NCBI GenBank assembly: GCA_937912185.1
Contig: CALDOH010000044.1
Span: forward strand, 1-18,800
Direction of reading: 5' to 3'
Length of the DNA stretch: 18,800 bases
Origin: an uncultured bacterium
Lineage (GTDB): Bacteria; Patescibacteriota; Patescibacteriia; UBA1558; GWA2-36-10
The notes beneath the pieces were generated by a model. That model was not told where the DNA came from. It worked only from the letters and a program-made list of their open reading frames with translations, and did not search any database. A program made the translations under genes and the position numbers. Shown here piece by piece: positions 1 to 7,648 of this stretch (position 1 is the stretch's first letter; the number at the start of each line of letters is the position of its first letter).

Positions 1-337
1 ACACTACCTTAGCCAATTTTGCCATGATTTCTTCCAATTTATCTTCTTCTGACTCTTTTAGGTCCTCAGTAATCATATTTTCCAACTCATTTTCTTCTTC
101 CTTCATCAGATTTTTCCAGGCGACCTTATCACCCTTCTTTATAATTTCCTTTTTTTCCTCAAAACTTACCAACAATTTTTCCATTAATTCCTGATCATCT
201 CCGAATGAAGTTCCTGTTTGTATCTCAAACTTTCTAAGGGTCATCATTATAACCTTAGAATATTTTGCCTTTTCTGTCTTAGATAAGTCAGATTTATAAA
301 TCAATGTCAGTACTTCTTCAACAATTTTATTAACCAT
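1..337 (-). CDS. Hypothetical protein, C-terminus cut by window edge
   Basis: An open frame begins with ATG at 337 and reads without a stop to the window edge, giving about 112 residues starting MVNKIVEEVLTLIYKSD. The visible part is very rich in Glu and Lys and looks wholly helical. I see no membrane segment, signal peptide or recognisable domain. It lies 29 bases behind the stop of the 394-aa gene on the same strand and is probably the third gene of that operon. No Shine-Dalgarno sequence precedes the ATG, as for most AT-rich genes here. I do not recognise the family. Confidence 0.7.
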   Translation of the reverse strand, partial: MVNKIVEEVLTLIYKSDLSKTEKAKYSKVIMMTLRKFEIQTGTSFGDDQELMEKLLVSFEEKKEIIKKGDKVAWKNLMKEEENELENMITEDLKESEEDKLEEIMAKLAKVV

Positions 338-366
338 AATTAATATGCTATATATTAAATCTTCAT

Positions 367-1551
367 TTAAGCAATCCCGTTTTTGTTGCACAATGCGGCA
401 ACTGCCCCATAATCTTTTTCATACAAAAGTTGTTTAGCTTTGTCCCGCGTCTTTCCTTCTGGTAGCAAAGCTATTGTATCAAAAATTTTCCTTTCCAATT
501 TATTGAACTCTGCAGATTGTTGTGAATATGACAATTCAAGGCCATGATAACCCTCAAGTTCGCGTGCACGCATAATTTCTTGCGCATCGAATAAATCAGA
601 TATCCTACCACTGGCCATGGCCTTTTCATATATATTGGCATAGATACTATCGCCATTGTTTTTTAATTCACTTTTGTCAGTGTACAAAACTTTCAATTCT
701 TGAAAGTTTTCTGACATCTCGTCTTTTTGTGCATCGCTAAGTTCCCCTCCTGGCAGTTCACCTTCTGGGATTGGCATATTTATTTTTCCTTCAATAAGGG
801 TAGTAAGTTCTGCTATCTTCTCATTTCTGTCATCAGCCTTTGCCAAGTCATCCTCATTGAGGTCAATCAGCTCTTGTTTATCCTCCCCTTTAAAATCTAC
901 TCCGTCAGCATTTCGTAAAACACTGTACAGAGCATCCATGTCATTTTTGTTCTCCAGTTTAGAACGAGCCAACATAAGATCTCTCACATTACCACTCTCT
1001 TTAGCAATGTCAAACATGCCGTCTATCACATCATTTTGGTATCTATCAGAAGTAATATCATCATTCTCATCAGCAGCTACATAATACTCTCGCTCCAAAT
1101 CATACATCATATCAGATGATGCTATATAGCCTGCTTGTATTTGCTCATTTCGTATCACATCCATAGCCTCTAATAAGGCTACCGTTCTTGAGTCAATTTT
1201 TGGTGGTGGTTCTTCGTCTCCATCCCCACCCTCATTGCCATCTGGATTATCAGGTGTCGCGACCACTGCACCCTCAAATTGCGCTGCTATACCAGCCATG
1301 ACTGTCAGAGCAAGCCCAGCATGAATAAAGGCCAAGGCTTTTTTTCTTCCTTTTTCTGTCTTTGGCCGAAATTTATCCATAACATTATTCAATTTTATCC
1401 ACTCTCCATTTTCTTCAAACAACCTATCTTCATCCAGCTCATCTTCTGGATCAAAAGATGGCTTTTCCCATTCTCCTGTCTCTGCTGCTCTTGCTATTTC
1501 ATCTAGGTCCATTTTTTCTTCAGGTGGATTGTCGTTCTTAAAAAATTTCAT
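367..1551 (-). CDS. Hypothetical single-pass membrane protein, 394 aa
   Basis: Residues 1-70 are charged and acidic. One hydrophobic helix lies at about 71-91 (core AGLALTVMAGIAA). A Gly/Asp/Pro-rich linker follows at 98-118, then a mostly helical C-terminal domain. With Lys/Arg before the helix, the C-terminal domain is probably outside the cell (inference). Two stretches resemble each other, about 176-199 (with AKESGNVRDLMLA) and 303-327 (with AMASGRISDLFDA), which suggests an internal helical repeat. The start overlaps the stop of the upstream deoxyribosyltransferase-like gene as ATGA, so the two are probably translationally coupled. I do not recognise the family and assign no function. 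Confidence 0.8.
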   Translation of the reverse strand: MKFFKNDNPPEEKMDLDEIARAAETGEWEKPSFDPEDELDEDRLFEENGEWIKLNNVMDKFRPKTEKGRKKALAFIHAGLALTVMAGIAAQFEGAVVATPDNPDGNEGGDGDEEPPPKIDSRTVALLEAMDVIRNEQIQAGYIASSDMMYDLEREYYVAADENDDITSDRYQNDVIDGMFDIAKESGNVRDLMLARSKLENKNDMDALYSVLRNADGVDFKGEDKQELIDLNEDDLAKADDRNEKIAELTTLIEGKINMPIPEGELPGGELSDAQKDEMSENFQELKVLYTDKSELKNNGDSIYANIYEKAMASGRISDLFDAQEIMRARELEGYHGLELSYSQQSAEFNKLERKIFDTIALLPEGKTRDKAKQLLYEKDYGAVAALCNKNGIA

Positions 1552-1982
1552 AATTTTAATTTACTTAAATCTTTATTTATAACATTAGGCTGCATAGCTT
1601 CCAGTTCATCACGGTAAGGCATGTCCGGAATAATATCCCACAAAAATATTTTTTTATTATTAACATATGCAAAGCCCATCTCCAAAAAAGTGTTGCCGCC
1701 AATATATCCAGGAATTCCTTTTTTATCATAATTCAAAACTAAAATAGCGTCTGAAGATTCAATCTTTTTATAATGATTAACAATAGAATTATTTTTTATA
1801 ACTCTGTCAGCTGCCGCTTTGGTGCCTTTTTCTGAATCTATTTCTCCTTGATCAAAAATACCAGCTAAAATTTTAGCGGTGCTGGCAGGCAACAAAACCT
1901 CGTGACCTAAATTATTTAATTTTTCAGCAATACCTCCCATGTCTTTGGAGAATGCCAAGCTACCACAAATTGTTATTTTCAC
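1548..1982 (-). CDS. Nucleoside 2-deoxyribosyltransferase-like protein
   Basis: This 144-aa protein has a Rossmann-like layout. The N-terminal strand KITICGS comes first, a strand with SSDAILVLNYD lies mid-protein, and GGNTFLEMGFAYVNNKKIFL follows. In the nucleoside 2-deoxyribosyltransferase superfamily, an acidic residue in the motif equivalent to FLEMGFA (Glu here) is the usual catalytic nucleophile, so an N-glycosidic cleavage or transfer on a nucleotide is plausible. The substrate cannot be read from sequence. The start is GTG at 1982; its first G is the last G of a GGGG run in a repeated motif (CTAACGGGG), and no normally spaced SD exists. Starting later would remove the conserved first strand. 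The stop overlaps the next gene's ATG (ATGA). Confidence 0.75.
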   Translation of the reverse strand: MKITICGSLAFSKDMGGIAEKLNNLGHEVLLPASTAKILAGIFDQGEIDSEKGTKAAADRVIKNNSIVNHYKKIESSDAILVLNYDKKGIPGYIGGNTFLEMGFAYVNNKKIFLWDIIPDMPYRDELEAMQPNVINKDLSKLKL

Positions 1983-2109
1983 CCCGTTAGAAATTAATTA
2001 TTAATTTTCGCTTGCCCCATTAGAGTAAAAGTGTAAAAATTTCTAACGTGGCTCATAAATTAAAGATACTACAAAACCCACACAAAATAAAGACCATCCC
2101 CATTAGAAG
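1982..2109 (-). repeat. Cluster of TTCTAAYGGGG-type repeats
   Basis: Three copies of a (T/A)(T/C)TCTAAYGGGG-like motif lie on the minus strand at 1982-1993, 2015-2025 and 2098-2109. A related copy ending in GTGG is on the plus strand at about 2040-2051. The copy at 1982 supplies the bases up to the GTG start of the downstream gene, and the copy at 2098 forms the loop of a terminator. The role is unknown. Confidence 0.6.
1985..2048. repeat. Inverted repeat, 11-bp arms
   Basis: The arms CGTTAGAAATT (1985-1995) and AATTTCTAACG (2038-2048) are exact inverse complements separated by 42 bases. The element could be a small palindromic intergenic repeat or a long-range hairpin in the leader of the deoxyribosyltransferase-like gene. 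No target-site duplication is evident. Confidence 0.65.
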
Positions 2110-2124
2110 TGAGGATGGTCTTTT
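2089..2124. terminator. Bidirectional intrinsic terminator after khpA
   Basis: A perfect 11-bp stem (AAAGACCATCC at 2089-2099 with its complement at 2113-2123) has a 13-base loop. A/T flanks give a short U tract in either direction. It lies just behind the stop of khpA and separates rpsP-khpA from the operon at 367-1982. Confidence 0.75.
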
Positions 2125-2142
2125 GATATTGAATTTAGATGT

Positions 2143-2466
2143 TTATAATTTTAGATCGTCAACATCAGTGTCGATTGTTTCTACCTTTGGTGCTTCTTCT
2201 CTTGGAGTTGAAGCCTGGCCTTCTTTTTCTGGTTCATAGACCTTCAAATTGACATAAGAATTGTTCTTGTTGCCAATAATGCGTAGAAGGGTTCGTAGAG
2301 AACGAGCAGTTTGACCTTGCTTACCAATGATCTTGCCCATTTCCTCTGGGTTGACCTTTAGGGTCAAGAGGACTCCTCTTTCGTCGATGTTACGTTCGAC
2401 AACTACATCTTCTGGCTTGTCGACTAATTCTTTTACAATCGTTTCTAAAAATTCTTTGTCTTGCAT
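2143..2466 (-). CDS. khpA: KH-domain RNA-binding protein KhpA
   Basis: This 107-aa protein is one KH domain with the GxxG loop at residues 48-51 (IIGKQG), then TARSLRTLLRIIG and a short charged tail. Small KH proteins of the KhpA/YlqC family bind RNA; in Gram-positive bacteria KhpA pairs with KhpB and affects cell elongation and small-RNA metabolism (established for the family). The gene sits 90 bases behind rpsP, the usual rpsP-khpA arrangement, and is probably co-transcribed from the rpsP promoter. The spacer contains only a weak AAAGAAA before ATG. A general RNA-binding protein is of interest next to the small RNAs elsewhere in the window, but no link is shown. Confidence 0.92.
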   Translation of the reverse strand: MQDKEFLETIVKELVDKPEDVVVERNIDERGVLLTLKVNPEEMGKIIGKQGQTARSLRTLLRIIGNKNNSYVNLKVYEPEKEGQASTPREEAPKVETIDTDVDDLKL

Positions 2467-2556
2467 TTTCTTTATTGGTTAATGATTTTCTATTGTCTAA
2501 AAGGATCAAGATTTACTGTAAAAAGTATATAATTATTTTTTAAGAACGTCAACAAT

Positions 2557-2991
2557 TTATTTTTCCTCTGGCTTTTCCTCGCTCTTTTCTTCAGCCTTAG
2601 GCTCTTCTTTGACTTCCTCTGGCTTATCTTCAACTGGAGCTTCTTCAGCCACTGGTTTTTCTTCAGCCTTGGTTTTTTCCTCTTCAGCTTTGACTTTCTT
2701 GCCTTCCATCTTGGCTTTTCGTTTATTGCTGATTCTGACTGATCTCTTCTTGTCACCCTCAACAACACCTTCTTTCACAAGCAAATTGTGGACTGACTCT
2801 GAACCTTGAGCGCCGTTATCCAACCAATGTTTGATACGGTCAGTTTTCAAAACAGCCTCTTTATTATGAGGATTATAGGTACCCAAAATCTCTAGGTGGT
2901 TACCATAGGTATCTTTAGTTTTTTCAGAAACAACTAGTCTATAAATAGCCAATTTTTTTCTGCCAACTCTTTGCAATCTAATAGCTAACAT
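2557..2991 (-). CDS. rpsP: 30S ribosomal protein S16 (bS16), extended tail
   Basis: The first ~78 residues are a standard bS16 (MLAIRLQRVGRKK at the start, then LVVSE and GTYNPHNKE), a protein of the 30S body needed for small-subunit assembly. From about residue 100 to 144 a low-complexity tail of Glu, Lys, Pro and Ala repeats roughly doubles the usual length of about 80-90. Similar tails are common on S16 in candidate-phylum genomes and are probably disordered (inference). The ATG at 2991 has no SD upstream. The promoter at 3036-3064 would give a leader of about 38 nt. The protein is followed by khpA. Confidence 0.95.
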   Translation of the reverse strand: MLAIRLQRVGRKKLAIYRLVVSEKTKDTYGNHLEILGTYNPHNKEAVLKTDRIKHWLDNGAQGSESVHNLLVKEGVVEGDKKRSVRISNKRKAKMEGKKVKAEEEKTKAEEKPVAEEAPVEDKPEEVKEEPKAEEKSEEKPEEK

Positions 2992-3035
2992 TTACAATAT
3001 TATCCTTAATAATTAAAAGTTTATTATCGGGCTGA

Positions 3036-3064
3036 ATCTTACTATATTAGCCGTATTTTGTCAA
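3036..3064 (-). promoter_or_regulatory. rpsP promoter, TTGACA / 17 bp / TAAGAT
   Basis: On the minus strand TTGACA (3064-3059) is followed after exactly 17 bases by TAAGAT (3041-3036). The predicted start is near 3029, about 38 nt before the rpsP ATG. Confidence 0.75.
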
Positions 3065-3083
3065 CGGCCAAATCAATCTGCCC

Positions 3084-3113
3084 TAGACTTGTCCTAGATT
3101 AAAGATGTATAAT
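3084..3113 (+). promoter_or_regulatory. Possible promoter for the dehydrogenase gene
   Basis: TATAAT at 3108-3113 is a perfect -10 box. The best -35 is TAGACT at 3084-3089 with an 18-base spacer, weaker than other promoters in the window. It is the only good -10 between the divergent genes that faces the dehydrogenase. Confidence 0.4.
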
Positions 3114-3148
3114 GAAGACCAATATAAAATAATTAACACTCACTAACA

Positions 3149-3988
3149 ATGGAAAATAATCTAAAAATTGGTTTTATTGGCCAAGGCTGGATAGGTAAAA
3201 ACTATGCCGATGATTTTGAAAACAGGGGCCATGACATCATCAGATACGACCTAGACACTTACCCTGACAATAAAGATAAAATCAAGGACTGCGATATTGT
3301 TTTAATCGCTGTACCCACACCAACTACACCAGAAGGCTTTGATCATAGTATTGTCGATGAAGTATTAAATCTAGTTGGCAAGCACAAAATAGCCGTTATC
3401 AAATCAACCGTCCAAGTAGGCACCACCAAAGCCTTGCAAGAAAAACATCCAAATATTTTTGTTATGCACTCTCCTGAATTTTTGACTGAAAAGACTGCTG
3501 CTCAAGATGCCCAAAATCCACATAGAAATATTTTGGGTATTACCAATATAGATGATAAAGAGCTTTACCAAAAAGCCGAAACAGTTTTATCTGTTCTGGC
3601 TAAAGCACCCTACAATAAAATAGTCCAAGTCGAAAATGCCGAGATGATAAAGTATGGTGGCAATTGTTGGTTTTATGTAAAAGTTGTATTTATGAATATA
3701 CTTTATGACTTGGTAGAAAAAAACGGTCTAGACTATGAAGTCATCAAAGAATGCATGGCTCACGACCTAAGGATTGGACCAACCCATCTAGACGTTGTCC
3801 ATCAAGGTGGTCGCGGAGCTGGCGGTCATTGTTTTATCAAAGACTTTGAAGCTTTTATCAATATGCTAGAAGCAAAAAATCTAAGTGAACAAAAAAAAGT
3901 CTGCGAAGAAATACGAGACATCAATCTAAAATATCTCCGAGACTCTGGAAAAAATCCAGACCTAGTTCGAGGAGTTTACGGAAAATAA
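3149..3988 (+). CDS. UDP-glucose/GDP-mannose dehydrogenase family, lacking C-terminal domain
   Basis: The 279-aa protein has the N-terminal NAD-binding Rossmann domain (GFIGQGWIG at 8-16, VPTPTT at 55-60) and the central dimerisation/catalytic domain. That domain carries Lys168, Asn172 and Lys178 in a KxxxNxxxxxK pattern, and Cys228 in GGHCFIKD, matching the catalytic Cys of the family's GGSCFPKD-type motif. Family enzymes oxidise a nucleotide sugar twice to the uronic acid for capsule or glycan synthesis and are usually about 420-450 aa. The C-terminal nucleotide-sugar-binding domain (about 130 residues) is absent: the frame ends cleanly at 3988 before a terminator. It may act on another substrate or with a partner. 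A standalone gene without SD. Confidence 0.85.
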   Translation: MENNLKIGFIGQGWIGKNYADDFENRGHDIIRYDLDTYPDNKDKIKDCDIVLIAVPTPTTPEGFDHSIVDEVLNLVGKHKIAVIKSTVQVGTTKALQEKHPNIFVMHSPEFLTEKTAAQDAQNPHRNILGITNIDDKELYQKAETVLSVLAKAPYNKIVQVENAEMIKYGGNCWFYVKVVFMNILYDLVEKNGLDYEVIKECMAHDLRIGPTHLDVVHQGGRGAGGHCFIKDFEAFINMLEAKNLSEQKKVCEEIRDINLKYLRDSGKNPDLVRGVYGK

Positions 3989-4008
3989 AATTTATATAAA
4001 ATAAAACT

Positions 4009-4034
4009 CCCGTCGATTACTCGACGGGTTTTTT
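4009..4034. terminator. Terminator, 8-bp stem
   Basis: CCCGTCGA (4009-4016) pairs with TCGACGGG (4021-4028) around a 4-base loop. Six T follow on the plus strand and an AT-rich tract follows on the minus strand. It serves the dehydrogenase gene on the plus strand and probably also the convergent 69-aa gene. Confidence 0.85.
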
Positions 4035-4044
4035 GCTGCCCGGA

Positions 4045-4254
4045 TTACTCCAGAGCTGCGATGTCCCCTATAGGTACAAAGATGGGCTTGCCTTGAATCG
4101 GGACTACCCGAAACACTTCATCACCCTGCGAGTAGCTAGTCACTCGCTCGACCCTGATCAAGGTACCGTCCTTGGTCTTGATGTTGGGGAAGCTATCTAC
4201 ATCTCCCACCAACGCTTCAATGATTTGACCCTTGTCCAAGTTCGACTTCGTCAT
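4045..4254 (-). CDS. Small GC-rich hypothetical protein, 69 aa
   Basis: The protein has no signal peptide, membrane helix or cysteine. From residue 24 it alternates strand-like segments (TLIRVERV, EVFRVVPI, PIFVPIGDI), so a small beta-barrel is plausible but unproven. A strong SD, GGAGG, lies four bases before the ATG, unlike the AT-rich core genes nearby. The codons are also more GC-rich. The gene has its own promoter (4359-4387), a leader of about 98 nt and a terminator, so it is a complete monocistronic unit. Its C-terminal pattern (PIGDIAALE) resembles that of the adjacent 98-aa protein (SLSTIKSLE), which suggests distant kinship. Function unknown. Confidence 0.75.
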   Translation of the reverse strand: MTKSNLDKGQIIEALVGDVDSFPNIKTKDGTLIRVERVTSYSQGDEVFRVVPIQGKPIFVPIGDIAALE

Positions 4255-4287
4255 CGTTCCTCCGTGCTGCTTTTGGTGTTGCTGAAT

Positions 4288-4316
4288 CGAAGCTACTAAC
4301 TTGCAAGCACCTCCTT
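4288..4316 (-). promoter_or_regulatory. Leader motif shared with the neighbouring small gene
   Basis: The leader reads AAGGAGGTGCTT, a spacer, then TTAGT and CTTCG. The leader of the next small gene (4783-4806) has AAGGGAGGTACTT, ATTAGT and CTTCG in the same order. It lies over 30 bases before the start codon, so it is not the SD used by this gene. CAAGC/GCTTG could form a 5-bp hairpin presenting AGGAGG in its loop. Confidence 0.4.
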
Positions 4317-4358
4317 GTGGCTTGAGTCGGGGAATACTACTAGAAAGATCGTCTGATC

Positions 4359-4387
4359 AGCTTAAGATTAAATACCCTCTTTGTCAA
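4359..4387 (-). promoter_or_regulatory. Promoter of the 69-aa gene, TTGACA / 17 bp / TAAGCT
   Basis: TTGACA (4387-4382) and TAAGCT (4364-4359) are 17 bases apart. The -10 box matches the consensus only at its three most conserved positions. The -35 box starts directly behind the U tract of the upstream gene's terminator. The same -10 context, TTAAGCTGA, recurs at the promoter of the membrane-protein pair (15253-15282). Confidence 0.55.
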
Positions 4388-4420
4388 ACAAAAAATAAAA
4401 AACCTGCACTATGTACAGGT
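4388..4420 (-). terminator. Terminator of the 98-aa gene
   Basis: On the minus strand ACCTGTAC (4420-4413) pairs with GTGCAGGT (4409-4402), one wobble pair, loop ATA, followed by TTTTTTA. It ends where the next promoter begins. Confidence 0.8.
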
Positions 4421-4448
4421 ATGGCGAGACTAGTGAGCTAGCGCCGCT

Positions 4449-4745
4449 CTAAGCAGCGCAATCATCTCCACTGGGAAGCGGCTTGATCTTCTCGGCGAAA
4501 GACGCCTCGACCTCGAGGGACTTGATTGTGGAAAGCGACACCGGGCGTCGCTTGCCCCTGGAGTCCCTGATGACCACCTCGCTGGCATTGAAAGCCTCGA
4601 CGGACCGAACCACGATCGGCTGCTTGTCATGCGGCTGGACGGTGAGAACCGCACCAGCCTTCTTGAAGATGCTACGATAGCCGTGATAGCGTGCCCGCTT
4701 AGCGGTGATGGTGACAGGTTTCGAGATCTGAGAAGAGTTCGACAT
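4449..4745 (-). CDS. Small GC-rich basic hypothetical protein, 98 aa
   Basis: The start is set at ATG 4745. GGAAGGAAG precedes it by six bases, and the promoter at 4853-4881 predicts transcription from about 4846, so the longer frame opening at 4847 would have no leader. The protein starts MSNSSQISKPVTITAKRARY. It has a basic N-terminal part, then strand-like segments (GAVLTVQP, PIVVRSVEAF, EVVIRDSRG, RPVSLSTIKSLEVE), and ends in DDCAA. A small beta-barrel that contacts nucleic acid is conceivable, but I do not recognise a family. It is GC-rich compared with smc next door and has its own promoter and terminator. Distant resemblance to the 69-aa neighbour is limited to the last strands. Confidence 0.75.
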   Translation of the reverse strand: MSNSSQISKPVTITAKRARYHGYRSIFKKAGAVLTVQPHDKQPIVVRSVEAFNASEVVIRDSRGKRRPVSLSTIKSLEVEASFAEKIKPLPSGDDCAA

Positions 4746-4782
4746 GCGCGGCTTCCTTCCGCTAGGGTAAAGATTGGTCAGA

Positions 4783-4806
4783 CGAAGACTAATAAGTACC
4801 TCCCTT
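4783..4806 (-). promoter_or_regulatory. Leader motif shared with the 69-aa gene
   Basis: AAGGGAGGTACTT, ATTAGT and CTTCG occur in order in the ~100-nt leader of the 98-aa gene, matching the element at 4288-4316. It is about 40 bases before the start codon. This could be a shared leader structure or a short untranslated decoy SD. Confidence 0.4.
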
Positions 4807-4852
4807 CGGGTTGAATGAACGTTGCCGTCACTAAGGACGGACAACAATATTT

Positions 4853-4881
4853 ATCATATGAACTTTCCTATTTCTTGTCAA
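4853..4881 (-). promoter_or_regulatory. Promoter of the 98-aa gene, TTGACA / 17 bp / TATGAT
   Basis: TTGACA (4881-4876) and TATGAT (4858-4853) are separated by exactly 17 bases, a near-consensus sigma70-type promoter. It starts a few bases behind the smc terminator. Confidence 0.85.
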
Positions 4882-4884
4882 TAA

Positions 4885-4913
4885 TCAAAAAAACCGCCAA
4901 TAGGCGATTTTTT
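4885..4913. terminator. smc terminator
   Basis: ACCGCC (4893-4898) pairs with GGCGAT (4903-4908, one wobble) around AATA. A runs precede and T runs follow, so it can act in both directions; on the minus strand it ends smc. Confidence 0.75.
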
Positions 4914-4937
4914 AATTATTTGGTCAACACAAGATAA

Positions 4938-7514
4938 TTAGGCAGCTATTTCATCAGCTTCTTCAAAATTCATTGAAAGTAACTTAGAAACACTGTCGTC
5001 TCCCATAGTCACGCCATAGATAATTCTAGCCTGGTGCATAGTAGCACGATTGTGCGTAATACCGATAAATTGAGTTCTATCGGACAATTCTTCCAATATC
5101 TCCACAAAGCGAATAGAGTTGGCCTCATCTAAAGCCGCATCTACTTCATCTAGCACCACAAAAGGAGCTGGGTTGTTGGCGATAATAGCGCAGACCAGAG
5201 CAATAGAAGTCAGCGCTTTCTCACCACCAGAGAGCATATTGATACTAGTTACTCTTTTGCCTGGAGGCACAGCCTTAATCTCAATGCCGTATTGTTTTTT
5301 GATCTTTACGTCCTGTTCATCATCCTCATCATCCTCATCACCTTCTTCATCACTACCAACATTAGCACTTATTTCTTTTATTTCTTTAATGTCCAAAATA
5401 AGTTCTGACTTACCACCATTAAACAATTTCTTAAAATATTTATCAAAAAGCTTATTGATGTTTTTGAAGGATTGATCAAATTGACTAGAGATTGTTTCTT
5501 CTAAGTCTTTGATGATTTTTTCTAGCTGAGAGATTGCATGCTCAAGATCACTAGTTTGCTCTGCCAAGAAATCGTGACGCTCTTTGACTTCTTTGTATTC
5601 TTCTAAAACCGCTTCATCAATACCCCCAATAATACTAAGTTGGTTTTTTAGATTAACAATTTTTTCTTTAACCGAAGAGGTGTTAATCTCGTCTACTTCT
5701 TTAAGTTCTAATTTGGGAAACTCTTCAGCAATTTCTTTTTGTAATTCCTCTTGTCTTGTTTCCAAACGAGCCAAATCGACTTTAACATCGTTGAGCTGAT
5801 TATTTTTTATATTAAATTCAGCCTGGATATGTCGAAAAGCTTTTTGGGCTTCGACCAAAGATTGTTTTTTCTCTTCCTCGGCTTGATTAAAGGCCCTAAC
5901 GTCTTCTTCAATAGTCTGAATGCTTTTTTCTTTTATCTCAATTTCTTTATGGAGCTGATCAAGCTTATCTTTTTGTTCACCAGCATCAACCTGACCTTCG
6001 TTGTTCTTTTTTTCAGACTCCAGTTTACTAAGCTCAACCTGACCTTTTCTTATATCGGTCTCAATACTGCCAAGTTCATTTTTTAAAACCGCTACCCTGG
6101 TTCTAGCCTCACTTATTTCTGAAACTAGATTGTCTTTGGTGCTAAGCAATTTATTAAAGTCTTCTTGCCAGTGGTTATCCTTTTTCTTTTCTGGACTGGC
6201 TATTTTTTTCTTTAAATTAGCAATTTCCTCAGTAATTTCAGTACAAATCTGACGAAGACTAGCGATCGTTTCTAGGCTATCTAATTGGTCTAAACTATTT
6301 TTGAAGTCTTCTTGTCTATTAAATATTCTTTCCAAATCAATTGCTAGATCATCTATTGAAACATCCCCATTTCCGTTCAAAAGCTTTTCCTCGAGACTAC
6401 TAAAATCTGCTAAGACACCTTCGCGTCTTTTTTCCAAAGCGTCTAAATCATCCTGAGATGACTTGAGCTGATTTTGTTTTTCCTTAAACTCCACTTCGCT
6501 TTCAGCAATTGCTTCTTTGATATTGGTAATCTGTTTTTTGAGCCAAACCAAATCACTACGACCACTAGCGGCCAACTTGAGATCAGCCTGACCTTCTAGA
6601 ATAGTTTTTTCTTTAAGTAGATTATTGAGTTCACCTTGCTTTTGACTTAATTTTTCTTGCAACAATTCGAAATTTTCTTGACGAGAAGAAGATCTTTCTT
6701 CTTTTTCTAATTCAGTCTGTAATTCGATCAATTTTTGGTTGTGATCTGATACCTCTGCCTGTAACACATCGTGTTGTTTTCTGACAGAAGACAAATTTTT
6801 ATTTGCACTATTAGTCAAAAAACTATAATAGCTAGTTTGTAATTCAAATAACTCTGTTTGTATTTTTTCTCGCTTCTCGAGCTTACCAACCTGCCGAGTC
6901 AAACTACGAAGACGTGGTGATAGCTCGGCTAAAATCTGATTGGTCTGCTCTAAATTATTTTTAGCGTTAGTTAATTTATTGACTGACTGATTTTTTTTGA
7001 TCTGAAATTGTCTAACACCAGTAGCTTCGTCAAAAAATTCTTTACGCTCAGCAGAAGAAGATGTAAGGATGGTGTCAATCATGCCCTGACCAATAACACT
7101 GTAGGTTTTCTGACCAAAGTTTGCCTTAGCTAAAAGAATCTGCACATCAAACAAACGAACCTTATTGTTGTTGATTAAATATTCACTTTCACCGTTACGA
7201 TCAATTTTACGAGTAACTATAATCTGCTCAAAATCAACCTCTGCTTGTTTATCTTCGTTGTTGAGATAAAGGTCGACTTGAGCAAAACCGAGGCGGCTTT
7301 TTTTGTCAGAACCAGAAAAAATAACATCCTCAGCCTTCTTACCTCGAAGTGTTTTGACGCTTTGTTCACCCAAAACCCAACGAACAGCATCAGCAATATT
7401 AGACTTACCAGAACCATTTGGCCCAACGATAGCTGTCAGCTGACGATTAAAAACCAACTCCGCTGGGTTGGCAAATGATTTAAAGCCTTGAATCTCTAAT
7501 TTTTCTAGATACAT
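4938..7514 (-). CDS. smc: SMC-family ATPase, short form without visible hinge
   Basis: The 858-aa protein begins [14 protein letters not shown], with Walker [10 protein letters not shown] at 31-39. The C-terminal head has the ABC signature LSGGEKA near 760 and Walker [14 protein letters not shown] near 785, with an acidic insert ([12 protein letters not shown]) shortly before. Between the heads lie two long coiled-coil regions. SMC proteins dimerise at a globular hinge, close ATP-driven rings and organise the chromosome; bacterial ones are about 1150-1200 aa. Here I see no hinge sequence between the arms, only short breaks such as [12 protein letters not shown] (about 380-390) and [11 protein letters not shown] (about 445). 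Heads are intact, so it should still bind and hydrolyse ATP, but dimerisation must differ. A shortened SMC-like or RecN-like role is possible. Confidence 0.88.
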   Translation of the reverse strand: MYLEKLEIQGFKSFANPAELVFNRQLTAIVGPNGSGKSNIADAVRWVLGEQSVKTLRGKKAEDVIFSGSDKKSRLGFAQVDLYLNNEDKQAEVDFEQIIVTRKIDRNGESEYLINNNKVRLFDVQILLAKANFGQKTYSVIGQGMIDTILTSSSAERKEFFDEATGVRQFQIKKNQSVNKLTNAKNNLEQTNQILAELSPRLRSLTRQVGKLEKREKIQTELFELQTSYYSFLTNSANKNLSSVRKQHDVLQAEVSDHNQKLIELQTELEKEERSSSRQENFELLQEKLSQKQGELNNLLKEKTILEGQADLKLAASGRSDLVWLKKQITNIKEAIAESEVEFKEKQNQLKSSQDDLDALEKRREGVLADFSSLEEKLLNGNGDVSIDDLAIDLERIFNRQEDFKNSLDQLDSLETIASLRQICTEITEEIANLKKKIASPEKKKDNHWQEDFNKLLSTKDNLVSEISEARTRVAVLKNELGSIETDIRKGQVELSKLESEKKNNEGQVDAGEQKDKLDQLHKEIEIKEKSIQTIEEDVRAFNQAEEEKKQSLVEAQKAFRHIQAEFNIKNNQLNDVKVDLARLETRQEELQKEIAEEFPKLELKEVDEINTSSVKEKIVNLKNQLSIIGGIDEAVLEEYKEVKERHDFLAEQTSDLEHAISQLEKIIKDLEETISSQFDQSFKNINKLFDKYFKKLFNGGKSELILDIKEIKEISANVGSDEEGDEDDEDDEQDVKIKKQYGIEIKAVPPGKRVTSINMLSGGEKALTSIALVCAIIANNPAPFVVLDEVDAALDEANSIRFVEILEELSDRTQFIGITHNRATMHQARIIYGVTMGDDSVSKLLSMNFEEADEIAA

Positions 7515-7557
7515 AAACCCTGCACTTTTTACAAAAATTTATATTTATAGCTATTAT

Positions 7558-7577
7558 CCCGCAACAAAAGGTGCGGG
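7558..7577. other. Hairpin in the smc upstream region
   Basis: CCCGCA (7558-7563) pairs with TGCGGG (7572-7577) with an 8-base loop. It has no T run on either side, so it is not a clear terminator; it probably lies in the smc leader. I found no convincing -35/-10 pair for smc in 7515-7620. Confidence 0.4.
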
Positions 7578-7648
7578 GTAAATAAAAATAATGCCTTAAT
7601 AGACGGTAGTATTTTAGCATATTTCTCCCTAAAAATAAACTAAGACTA

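Noticed and set aside
1985..2048. Insertion-sequence remnant
   Set aside because: The inverted repeat encloses only 42 bases, without transposase fragments or target duplication.
2490..2768. Lys/Arg-rich 92-aa minus-strand frame
   Set aside because: Frame-shifted shadow of the rpsP low-complexity tail.
4746..4847. Longer N-terminus for the 98-aa gene
   Set aside because: The predicted transcript starts near 4846, and the ATG at 4745 has a well-placed SD.
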